Origin: Nautilus pompilius | Taxonomy: Eukaryota; Mollusca; Cephalopoda; Nautilida; Nautilidae | DNA length: 64,000 bases | Direction of reading: 5' to 3' | Assembly (NCBI GenBank): GCA_018389105.1 | Contig: JACATO010001032.1 | Location: 163,312 to 227,311 of the forward strand | Part shown: positions 1 to 9,862 of the stretch, piece after piece | Numbering within the stretch: the first letter of the stretch is position 1 | How the letters are laid out: each line of letters starts with the position of its first letter | Made by a program: the position numbers and the translations under genes | Notes under the pieces: generated by a model | Told to the model about the DNA's origin: nothing | What the model saw: the letters and a program-made list of their open reading frames with translations, nothing else | Database searches by the model: none

Positions 1-747
1 TGATGATGATGATGACGATGTGATGACGACAGGAAGGACCAGGCTAGGTAGAGCCTGATAATTAACTTAACCGGGCACTGGTTGTTTCTGCTCGTAAGTG
101 ACAGAAGCGAGGCCCACCCACGGCCACGCCCATCGGTCTTCCGAGCGAGATAATCGATACAACCCGTCAATAACCACCCCCCCCATTCTTTTTGTTTTAA
201 GGAAGCCAGCTCTCGGCCGTCCTCCGAGGCCAGCTGGTGTAGCTCAGCGGGGTGCTGCCGTTTAGCCCGAGGAGTATTTTCGTTCCATCATACACCAATT
301 TGTCCGTCTAAATATTTGCTGGCGGTGGTAGCCGACACGGGAAAGCGAGCGCTCGTGATTGTCTCCTCCTGTCGTCGGACCTTCGGCCGAATCAATAACG
401 GTTCCAGTGGCGCTGTAATTATCAGACCTAAGCCCGCCGGCGGGGAAACATCCATCCCTCTGTGATTAAAATTGATTAAATATCATAAAATAAGCAGTGA
501 CGGCGTAATGAACAGAAAAGGGAAATCTACCACATCTAGTTAGGGAATAGGGACGGAAGTTATGTGCGTGGTTTTCTGAGTGGAATACAAAAGTAAAAAT
601 AATTCAACAGTGATAACAGAAAAAAAAAATTACGGATAATTAAGCAGAGAGAACCACATCGGGTTCGGGAGAGGAGGAGGAGGCGGCGGCCGTCTGCTGA
701 GCTGGACCGGCCAGAACCGGTGCGTTTGATGTTAGCCGGGGTATTAA
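1..747. other. non-coding stretch, nothing recognised
   Basis: No ORF of note and no splice-flanked coding block is seen. The stretch begins with a short TGATGA microsatellite. At 233-297 there is a tRNA-like pattern (A-box-like TAGCTCAGCGGGG with CACCA about 55 bases later), but it lacks a proper B box. Confidence 0.5.
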
Positions 748-1893
748 AGTCGTGTGTGTCTCTGTGTGTGTGAATTGTGAGTAGGTGTGTGTGTGTCTCT
801 GTGTGTATGATTTGTGAGTAGGTGTATGTGTGTGTGTATGAATTGTGAGTAGTGTGTGTGTATGATTTGTGAGTAGGTGTGCGTGTGTGTTTCTCTGTGT
901 GTATGATTTGTGAGTAGGTTGGTGTGTGTGTATGAATTGTGAGTAGTGTGTGTATATGAATTGTGAGTAGTGTGTGTATATGAATTGTGAGTAGATGTGT
1001 GTGTATTATTTGTGAGTAGGTGTGTGTGTATATGGAATTGTGAGTAGGTTTGTGTGTATGATTTGTGAGTAGTTTGTGTGTGTATTGATTGTGAGTAGGT
1101 GTGTGTGTATGACTTGTGCGTAGTGTGGTGTGATGATTGTGAGTCGGTGGTGTGTATGAATTGTGAGTAGTGTGTGTGTATGATTGTGAGTAGGTGTGTG
1201 TGTATGAATTGTGAGTAGTGTGTGGTGTATGATTTGTGAGTAGGTGGTTGTATGAATTGTGTGAGTAGTGTGTGTTGTATGAATTGTGAGTAGGTGTTGT
1301 GTGTATGAATTGTGAGTAGTGTGTGTGTATGAATTGTGAGTAGGTGTGTGTATATCATTTGCGAGTAGGTGTGTGTGCATGATTTGTGAGTAGGTGTGTG
1401 TATCATTTTGCGAGTAGGTGTGTGTGCATGATTTGTGAGTAGGTGTGTGCATGATTTGTGAGTAGGTGTGTGCATGATTTGTGAGTAGGTGTGTGTGTAT
1501 GATTTGTGAGTAGGTGTGTGTGTATGAATTGTGAGTAGTGTGTGTGTATGATTTGTGAGTAGGTGTGTGTGTATGAATTGTGAGTAGTGTGTGTGTATGA
1601 TTTGTGAGTAGGTGTGTGTGTATGAATTGTGAGTAGTGTGTGTGTATGATTTGTGAGTAGGTGTGTGTGTATGAATTGTGAGTAGTGTGTGTGTATGAAT
1701 TGTGAGTAGGTGTGTGTGTATGAATTGTGAGTAGTGTGTGTGTATGAATTGTGAGTAGGTGTGTATATCATTTGCGAGTAGGTGTGTGTGCATGATTTGT
1801 GAGTAGGTGTGTGTATCATTTGCGAGTAGGTGTGTGTGCATGATTTGTGAGTAGGTGTGTGCATGATTTGTGAGTAGGTGTGTGTGTATCATT
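748..1893. repeat. TG-rich minisatellite, about 23-bp unit
   Basis: About fifty imperfect head-to-tail units have the form (GTGT)n-ATGATTTGTGAGTAGG or (GTGT)n-ATGAATTGTGAGTAG. From about 1500 to 1760 the two forms alternate as dimers. Other variants carry GCATGATTTG or ATCATTTGCGAG. The long minus-strand ORFs here, rich in His, Thr, Tyr and Ser, are read-through of the array and are not evidence of a gene. Confidence 0.93.
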
Positions 1894-3257
1894 TGTGTGC
1901 GCGCACAGTGCTTTGGAAACAACTTCTGAAGTTTTCATTACCATAAAATTCTGTTCTCCGCTCTTTTAATACGAGACAAAATCACAATTACAATTAAAAG
2001 ACCACAAAATATTGAAGAACTGTTGTTTTTTTCTTTCTGGTATCGTTTTTTTAAACGAATTCAGTGCCTTTAGGTTAATACGGTAATACGAGCAGGAAAC
2101 CGATACAGGAAAGTGAATATTAAGAATTTACTCTTATTTCTGCAATGGCGACACCTGTCTATATAAAACACCTGTCCTTTGATTGAACTCAATATTATAG
2201 GGCAAAACCGTACAGGAAGAATGGCGCCCGTACGACACTAAACGATTTATTTATATAGCTGGTTGTTTTAGTAAGTACTAAGTTGTATCTTCATTTCGCC
2301 ACTAGGTGAAGAATCAGTTACAGGTGCGTGTTTCCGGTCAGAAGTTGGCTTTCATGTAGAATTCTTGTTTAGAACTACTCGTTTCTTTATTAAAATTATA
2401 ATGTCAGCCCCGACGTGATGGATTAAATACCGACAGGAGCTTCTTTAAAAGTAAGTAACTCAACCATTGTACAATTTGTGAGATTCCGTTCCCCGATCTT
2501 CATTTTAATGTTCACTGGTTGCTAAATACCTGGCTTTAAACGATATTTTAGAGCCATCTTTATCACGTGGGTGAATCTTTATCACGTGGGTGATAGAGAT
2601 TTAATCCCTCCACCCCCGTCTCCGACGTGGCACGAACGTTTCGGGCAGAATTCCTTCAGTTGAACGTGGCGCGGAGCCGTCTGGTTCCCAAATCGATACG
2701 TCTCGACTTCCGCCGGTGGCCAACGCGCAGGCCCGTCGACATGGAATCTAGGAGCACGTGTCGGTCGGACAGCTCCCCGCTCCTTCCGCTACTCTGGGTG
2801 AGGGTCGTGACAGAGCTGCTGCTCTGGCAATAATAACCTAACTGAAGAATACTACTGGCCCGCTTTATCCTGGAATAACTTGTCATTGCCATGTTTTTTT
2901 TTTTCTTCTGTTAGCTCCATCCTGGTCAATGCCCTGTACGGGAAACGAATATTTCAGTGTTGTGTACCGCTGTTCGCAGACGCATCCTTCTTACAAGACC
3001 TGGAGAATTCGTTCAAAATGAGGAAAATTCGTAAATAGTTTGCCATCGCGAGTGAATAAAATCTTTTTTTTTTTGCTTTGTTTTGTCTTTAGAAGTGTGT
3101 ACTTTTCTACTGTGTTTACAGACATCATTTTACTTATTGGAGAATTCTTGACATCTTTATACAAAACCCCAATTGCGCCGAGAAAAGATCCCATCATCTC
3201 GTCTCGTCGCAAGAGAAACAACGGGAATTCACATTCATCTTTCATTTGCGCACTCAC
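1894..3257. other. non-coding stretch, nothing recognised
   Basis: Ordinary AT-rich sequence. Near 2570-2590 the phrase TTTATCACGTGGGTGA occurs twice in tandem and contains an E-box-like CACGTG. Short GC-richer ORFs on both strands at 2627-2892 overlap each other and have no splice signals that I trust. Confidence 0.4.
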
Positions 3258-3340
3258 GTTACCGATTTGATGACGCATTAAAGCGAGCATCTCTGCCTTC
3301 TTCTTGTATCTGTTGTCGTTGTCGTTTAGACTCGTGATTG
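3258..3340 (-). CDS. candidate internal exon, unknown product
   Basis: On the minus strand a long pyrimidine tract ending in CTCAG (AG just above 3340) is followed by an open block that ends before a GTGAGT donor at about 3257. One frame reads AITSLNDNDNRYKKKAEML onwards and a second frame is also open, so the frame is not fixed. The first frame stays open for 133 codons (2991-3392), with a hydrophobic start and a Lys-rich tail. No family is recognised. It could be a chance ORF in AT-rich DNA. The splice signals are the only positive evidence. Confidence 0.2.
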
Positions 3341-3416
3341 CTGAGCATAGATAGCAGGAAAGAAGAAAAAAAAAATCAGCAACAGCAGACAAACAAAAGC
3401 GACGTCAGTGTTCTAC

Positions 3417-4075
3417 GTCAAAGGGTTACAATGAAGTATATGAACTGACAGTCATCTCCAGCAGTGCAAAAACCGCGAAAAGTAAACAGATGGGTATTAA
3501 GTTGATAGCGGTAGTACATCGCAGTGGGTTGACTTTTTTTTTTCGGCATTACCTCCCTTCTCCTCTCCTCCTCCCCCCACCCCCCCCGTAAAAACAAAAG
3601 GCAAATATAATCGACGTGGACGGCTCTAGGTTACTAATACGAGGAAAACTACCAGCACCACCCGCTGTGGTTACTCTTCAGGAATAAGAGCACCGGTTAT
3701 GCACATCTTGCCATTGTTACTGCAGATTTCTCCCAGATAATTATTTGTTCGTCAAAGGGTTACAATGAAGTATATGAACTGACAGTCATCTCCAGCAGTG
3801 CAAAAACCGCGAAAAGTAAACAGACGGTATTAAGTTGATAGCGGTAGTACATCGCAGTGGGTTGACTTTTTTTTCCGGCAGTTACCTCCCTTCTCCTCTC
3901 CCCCACCCCCCCCGTAAAAACAAAAGGCAAATATAATCGACGTGGACGGCTCTAGGTTACTAATACGAGGAAAACTACCAGCACACCCGCTGTGGTTACT
4001 CTTCAGGAATAAGAGCACCGGTTATGCACATCTTGCCATTGTTACTGCAGATTTCTCCCAGATAATTATTTGTTC
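3417..4075. repeat. tandem segmental duplication, 334 + 325 bp
   Basis: The unit 3417-3750 is repeated almost perfectly at 3751-4075. Both copies start GTCAAAGGGTTACAATGAAG and end in ATTATTTGTTC. The differences are a few small indels, mostly inside the C-rich tract and poly-T. The near-identity points to a recent duplication or an assembly collapse or expansion. No coding content is recognised. Confidence 0.93.
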
Positions 4076-4271
4076 TTTTTCAAAAAAAAAAAAAAGAAAG
4101 AAACTGACAAATAAGAACGTTAATTGCGTAGAACAGTTGCAAAACGTAATGTAAATATTCCCGATAACTCTGTCAAAGACCTAGAGAATGTCGCACGTGC
4201 TCTTAAGAACTGTCCAATCGCTGCGGAGATGCTAGTTTGACGTCGGTGATTTGCGGTACTCCCCCCAGCCC

Positions 4272-4302
<31 letters not shown>

Positions 4303-5266
4303 TAAATTCCGTTATTATAATAATAGCTTTAACGGCACACAGTGGTCCGTGTTTGCTTTTCGGGTACCTAAAGTATAATTAATAATAATAATAATACAAA
4401 AAGAAACAAATTGGACAAATATAAACAAAACAAAGTATGCGTTTCCTGTTATTATCTTAACATCTACTGCCAACCCGCCATCTGTGTACCTGCGCATTGT
4501 TCGTCTATGGCACACGTGTGGGATGGAATAATAATAATAAAAAAAAAAGTAAATATCGACTAAAGAGGGGTGGGTGGGTTTGCCCTCCGTCTGTCTGTTT
4601 AGTCCGGTGAATTGCGAGCCCTGAAGTAGACTCTGTGTAAACGTTGGCTGCAACACTCGAGGTATTGATTAATGGTAGTTTGCCGTGGAGATCTCGTTTC
4701 TGACTGGCAAACAGGGCTACAAAAGAAAACAGGAGCGATTTCCTTTTGAACTTTCACATCCAATGTTGCATGCATGCGCTGAGATTTTTCCAAATATTGT
4801 TCCGGTCAGCTTTAAGTAAATGTGCGGCGCGCTTATATCGTCGTAAAGCCTGCTCGTCGTTTCCTTTTAAAGTAAACGCGAGAACGTCGGTTATCTCCCC
4901 TTGAATTGCCGGTTCAAGCAAATGTAGTGGAATGATTAAAGATTGTCAGCTACTATCCCTGTTAGGCTCAAAATTACAGAAGCAAAGAGAGACGTGAAAA
5001 GTAATCGAAATCTATATTTGCAAAAAAATAAAAGAGATAATAATAATAATAATACATTTGAAAATAAAACAAAAAAATCCCTGAAGTCTACCGAAACTGT
5101 ACGGCACAAACAGAAAGAGATTTAAATATTTTCACTATTTCGGGAATAAGGGCCCGAGATGCAGATACACAAGTCGTTTATCTTATTCTGATGTACGTAA
5201 GATGATAAACTTAAACAAAAACGTTTTACATTTAAAACGACTCGATTAGGAATCCCGTTTACCGCC
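4076..5266. other. non-coding stretch with short microsatellites
   Basis: Contains a (CT)n run at 4272-4302, small (AAT)n runs near 4380 and 4530, and short AT-rich ORFs without homology that I recognise. Confidence 0.5.
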
Positions 5267-5585
5267 TCGAGCGCTCTCTCTCTCTCCTCTCCATCTCTCG
5301 CCATCCTCTCTCTCTCTCTCTCCCCCCTCTCTCTCTGCTCCCCTCCTCATCTTTTTCTCTCTCTCTCTCACTCTCTCCCCCCCCTCTCTCACTCTCTCCA
5401 TCGCTCCTTTCCCTCTCTCTACCCACCCCTAGCTCTCTCTCTCAATCCCTCTCGCCCCATCTCTCTTTCTCCTCTCTCCCTCTCTCTCTCGCTCTCATCT
5501 CCCCCTCTCTCTTCTCTCTCTCCTCTCTTCTCTCTCCCCATTTCTCTCTCTCTCTTTCTCTCTCACTCTCTCCTCTCTCTCTCCC

Positions 5586-5619
<34 letters not shown>

Positions 5620-5652
5620 ATCTTCTCTCTCTCTCTCTCACTCTTCTCTCCC

Positions 5653-5689
<37 letters not shown>

Positions 5690-5795
5690 CCCCTCTCTCC
5701 TCTCATTTCTCTCTCCTCCCCCCCTCTCTCCTCCCCCCTCTCTTCTCTCACTCTCTCCTCTCTCTCACTCTCTCCTCTCTTTCTCTCTCTTTATC
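5267..5795. repeat. (CT)n-rich polypyrimidine tract
   Basis: About 530 bases of almost pure pyrimidine on the plus strand, (CT)n interrupted by CCC, CATC and TTCTC. The Arg/Glu ORFs on the minus strand are repeat read-through. Such a mirror-type purine/pyrimidine tract could form triplex DNA; this is inference from composition. Confidence 0.95.
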
Positions 5796-6172
5796 CACTT
5801 CTCGCGAAATTGTGGCTGCTGCTGCTGCTGATGTTGTTGTTGTTGAGCGAGTTGGACTTCCGAACAAGGGTCCTCCTCGTGATTGAGAGACGTCCGGCTG
5901 CTGCTGGTGGAAGTGGGCAGAATTTCCTGTCGGGCTCTTTAAAGGCCATCCTTTTCTGTCGCGTTGGTTACTGGTAGCCGAGGTAGCTCCTGTGCGTACC
6001 GCAGTACACGACACGACGACGGATGACGACAGCTTATCTGCTTGTGCTCATCAGCAGCAGACCGTCCCTCCCCTCCCCTCCCTGGCATCTCGGACGACAG
6101 CTTCCTCGCGAACGATACCGTCTCGTACGCACCACTACCCGCTCGTTATCTCGTCGTCCACTGGGTGACTGT

Positions 6173-6376
6173 TCACTCGGCTGACTTGGTGATCGATCGC
6201 TCGGGCTGATAATTTCGTTGATTTCTGTCACAGCCATCGACTTTTCGAATATCTTGGATGGCGGCGTATACTTCAAGCTCTGTTATCGCCATGATATCTC
6301 TTGTTTTATTTTCCCCTGGCGCAGCCGATACTACTGACTCTACTGGCCCTCGGTAATTTATGGCGTTGTCATATTC
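6173..6376 (-). CDS. candidate exon, unknown product
   Basis: On the minus strand TTTTCCCTTTCAG (AG just above 6376) is a strong acceptor. It is followed by an open frame that reads EYDNAINYRGPVESVVSAAP and continues through an IMAITELEVYAAIQDIRKV-like block to a TGA at 6173-6175. A second frame, open from about 6276 to 6034, is rich in Ser, Pro and Arg. No clear donor was found. The composition is protein-like and unlike the surrounding repeats, but I recognise no family. It could also be untranslated exon sequence. Confidence 0.25.
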   Translation of the reverse strand, partial: EYDNAINYRGPVESVVSAAPGENKTRDIMAITELEVYAAIQDIRKVDGCDRNQRNYQPERSITKSAE

Positions 6377-6390
6377 CTGAAAGGGAAAAT

Positions 6391-6512
6391 TAATAATAAT
6401 AAATAATAATAATAATAATAAATAATATATAATAATAATAATAATATAATAATAAAGAAAAGGCACTAATAAGGCTTTGTTAAACTGGTCGATTATTATT
6501 ATTATTATTACT
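6391..6512. repeat. (AAT)n/(ATT)n microsatellites
   Basis: Interrupted AAT trinucleotide repeats at 6391-6455 and ATT repeats at about 6496-6512. They lie directly upstream, in minus-strand sense, of the candidate exon ending at 6376. Confidence 0.9.
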
Positions 6513-6809
6513 AAAATTCTCTACTGTATCCTTGTTAAACGATTGCTGCGAACGGCACGCAAACTCAATCATGATATACTATAATTACTTATAAGACTAT
6601 AACTGTAGGTCTCTGACGGCGGACGTTGTGGAATGACATCACATCCGGTTTGCTATGTCGACTCTCGCACACACCCCCTGGTGGGGGAGGTCAGCGTTCT
6701 TTGACCCGTAGACTAGGATGTATCGAAATCGTAAATCTTTCTATGAATAATTAAGATTTCTCTCGTCCGCTTAATCCAATATCCCTTTTCACAAATCCCC
6801 TTAACTTAG

Positions 6810-6867
6810 GTTATTCGAACACTATGGATAACTCCGAAGTTGAACCGCGTTTCGGAGGATGGCTTTG
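6810..6867 (+). CDS. candidate short exon
   Basis: A pyrimidine-rich tract ending in CTTAACTTAG is followed by 58 bases and then by the donor TTTG|GTAAGTAC, one of the best donor matches in the window. Two frames are open. One includes an ATG at 6824 and reads MDNSEVEPRFGGWL before the junction. Product unknown. It could be an internal exon or, if transcription starts nearby, a first coding exon. Confidence 0.3.
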
Positions 6868-7512
6868 GTAAGTACCCTACGGGGGGGGGGTGGGAGGAAC
6901 CCCCGGAAACGACAGGTGCGTTATATCGAGGAGGCCGGCTTATTGTCAGATGTCATCATGAGACTTTACGAGGTCTGAAAATATATCGATGTAGCCTAAA
7001 GTAGCGCGATCGGTGAGATACTTCCTTCATATCTTCGATTTAAGCCCTGATTGTAACGCTATCCCACAGACACCTGCACTTCATTATCCGAAGTGAATAT
7101 CTACAGTTGCTTTTTTTTTTTTTTCATGTCGGAAAATTTCGAAAGTTGTTATCCAGGTGTTTGTAATAGATATCAAGACTGGAAAAGTGTGATTATATGG
7201 TGACACCGAAGCCGTGGATGGGAGCTCGGGGAGGGGCGCTTATTCGATACTACAGCCGGACGAGAAGATCCAGACGGATACCGGTTGGGGACATTCAAAA
7301 CTGAAGCTACCGTTTAATTTTCTCGGAAAATTTTGTATGTAAACTGTTGCACATCACAATGAAGTCAGTCTGAATGTACATCATTCTAGACGTCTTACTC
7401 GTACGCACTCATTGGCAGGAGCTGTCATCGTCGGTGAACTGCGGCAGGGTAAAGGTTTTGCTGATGTCTTGCCACTGAGAAAGTTTCAGCTGCATCGGGA
7501 ATCTTTCAATGA
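6868..7512. other. non-coding stretch
   Basis: No coding block or repeat family is recognised. Contains a G9 run near 6882 and a T15 run near 7110. Confidence 0.4.
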
Positions 7513-7851
7513 TCAAAAACCAAAGGACAATTCCCCCAGAGCCAGAGATCGACTATATGATAGGTTTGTCTCTCCACACCTAATTTTAATCAAAGTTTGA
7601 TTAATGCTTGTGCTTTTCAGCTTCACTTCAGTTTCAGCCTTTATGGTTGCAACCGTGTCTTTCAGCCTCACTTCAGTTTCAGCCTTTATGGTTGCGACCG
7701 TGTCTTTCAGCCTCACTTCAGTTTCAGCCTTTATGGTTGCGACCGTGTCTTTCAGCCTCATTTCAGTTTCAGCCTTTATGGTTGCGACCGTTTTTTTCAG
7801 CCTCATTTCAGTTTCAGCCTTTATGGTTGCGACCAAAGCATCATCTGGCGG
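7513..7851 (-). CDS. candidate exon encoding 15-residue coiled-coil-like repeats
   Basis: On the minus strand CTTTTTTGTGTCTCTTGCATTAG is a strong acceptor with AG just above 7851. The frame opens with PPDDALVATIKAETEMRLK and then repeats a 15-residue motif of the type TVATIKAETEVRLKD about five times (7612-7834). It continues to a stop at 7513, or splices earlier: AG|GTGTGG near 7577 is a weak donor. The DNA unit is 45 bp, so the frame is kept. The repeat is charged with regular hydrophobic positions, as in an amphipathic helix or coiled coil. The plus-strand translations are hydrophobic and less protein-like. No named family is recognised. Confidence 0.4.
   Translation of the reverse strand, partial: PPDDALVATIKAETEMRLKKTVATIKAETEMRLKDTVATIKAETEVRLKDTVATIKAETEVRLKDTVATIKAETEVKLKSTSINQTLIKIRCGETNLSYSRSLALGELSFGF
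7612..7834. repeat. 45-bp minisatellite, about 5 units
   Basis: Head-to-tail 45-bp units begin CTTTCAGCCTCACTTCAG and end TTGCGACCGTGT. The units differ at only a few bases. The unit length is a multiple of three, so all frames stay open through the array. Confidence 0.95.
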
Positions 7852-8858
7852 CTAATGCAAGAGACACAAAAAAGCGCGGTTTGCACTTTTTATAGTGTGA
7901 ATAAGAATGGTCGGTGTATGAAACTTGCCGAGAAAAACACACCATAGTCATTTACTTAGGCGGTTAGCCTCCATCTAGTTAAAATGGGCGCTGACGGTGT
8001 CCTTTTCAAACATTCGAAGGTCTTGCCTTGGTTTAGAAACACCGAACTTATGGTTACGAAATCCATTTTGCTTTTGTTGTTCTTGTTGCTGCTGTGCTTA
8101 AGAATTCCTGGCTCTGTTTCGACGGTAATGCGATGACGCGACAAAAGGATTTTGTTTTGTTTAAGAACTGCCTCGAAACAAAGTCAGTGGGATTGATTTA
8201 CGCGATAGAGAGAATACGAGGGTCAGACAACCGCGGGCCTGCAACCACCGTGACAGCGAGACCCGAGAACACGTGCTGAGCCTAAATTAATCTTAATTCA
8301 CCGGTTCATGTAACAATTCTCGTTCCGGGTGACCAAACAGAACAATTACACATATCGGAATTCGACCGGGCAGTCGTCGATCACGGAATGAGTTCAACGA
8401 AGCTGAAGATTCGCGCACGAATTCGAGGAGCACATGGGGCTCCATACAAGAGCCCGAACGCCAAATGCTGCTTCACGGCCGCCAGCAGTGAGAACCCCGG
8501 GCACGATGTAGAGAAAGAATCGGCATAGCTGGCCCTCGAACAATGCGGGGAAGCAGCTGCGGTAGTAGCGGATAACTCGGAACTGTAAACCAGATCATGA
8601 AACAGGATAAGTAACGCGCGTGTTCATCTAAAACTTGATTCCGCATCCCAGCAGAGCTCGGCGAAAGGGAGAATCCAGCCGGTCGTGAAAGTGTGCGAAT
8701 CGCCGAAAAGTGAAGACTGTCATAACTGGATACGATATCCTTGATTGGCGCCCTGTGCAACCGTATGACCCTGGAAAAGCATTTTAACGCCCATGACGAC
8801 TCCAGGCTCGGCGAAGGCTTTCGGAGTATTGCCCAATTCCCAAGTGTCCATTCCACCA
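7852..8858. other. non-coding or decayed stretch
   Basis: From 8340 to 8790 the sequence is GC-richer and has many interrupted frames. A plus-strand fragment at about 8357 reads ISEFDRAVVDHGMSS, which faintly recalls the start of Tc1/mariner transposases. The rest does not support that, so no element is called. Confidence 0.3.
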
Positions 8859-9089
<231 letters not shown>

Positions 9090-9650
9090 CTTTCTTTTCT
9101 CCTCAAAACGGATCCCGCGTCTCTGTGACACGCTGAAGCGGGTCGAGAGACTGAAAGGGAAGACCGGCTTGTGCACTCGGGCGAAAAGTGATGGAAAGAT
9201 GCACATGGGCGAAGAAGCGATTGGGCGCCGAGGACAAGACCGCGTACCGACTGCCGTTACCAGCTTTGCAGCCAGCAGAGCAGGGACGATAGATATCACC
9301 TGCCCACGAAAACAAAATTAATAATTAAAGAAAATCAAAAGCATCGTCAACACGTCGTTTGTATGATTAGCTGCTTTTAAAATGTATTCTCTTATCTCAC
9401 CTGTAGTAGTTTCTCCTCATGCAGCGTTTTCCGATTTCCCAGGCTGAGTTTTTCATCTATTTCATCTTCATTGTCATCTTAAACATCTTTTTTTTTTTTT
9501 TTTAAATTTACGATAGCTACTAATTAACTTTTCCTGGCTAACTGTCAAACGTGGCAGGGTTAGGGTTACAGTTCTTTTCATCCTCCTCTCAATAGTTTCG
9601 TCTTATAGTTGACGGCAGTATATATATATATATTTTTTTTTACCAGTTAC
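9090..9650. other. non-coding stretch
   Basis: Contains a T-rich run near 9488, a (TA)n run at about 9619-9631 and a two-unit telomere-like GGGTTAGGGTTA at about 9557-9568. Overlapping ORFs at 9066-9315 lack support. Confidence 0.4.
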
Positions 9651-9862
9651 CTGCTGTGAATCCCCTGAAGGATGACTCCTTCTTCAATGCAGAACCGGGC
9701 AGAATATATTCATTCACCAGCGAATTCCCAAAACGATGCGTTGAGAGTAGTAGAATGCAATCCTTTCGGTCCAGATTTGTCGATCTAGCCCACAGACGAG
9801 TTAAGCCCCCAAACACAAAAGGGCCAAAGTGAATTAGTGCTGACTCCGAAATCAATCGCTTC
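9651..9862 (-). CDS. candidate exon, unknown product
   Basis: On the minus strand the frame is open from about 9870 and ends before the donor GCAG|GTAACT at 9650/9651. A possible acceptor is GGTGAACAG just above 9862, with only a weak pyrimidine tract. The peptide includes HFGPFVFGGLTRLWAR and ends SSFRGFTAG at the junction. It looks protein-like and is not repetitive. I recognise no family. Confidence 0.22.

Noticed and set aside
233-297. tRNA gene candidate (TAGCTCAGCGGGG ... CACCA)
   Set aside because: The B box is degenerate, the T-arm does not fold, and the acceptor pairing is only five bases.
744-1922. 392-codon minus-strand ORF rich in His/Thr/Tyr
   Set aside because: It is read-through of the TG-rich minisatellite; parallel ORFs exist in other frames.
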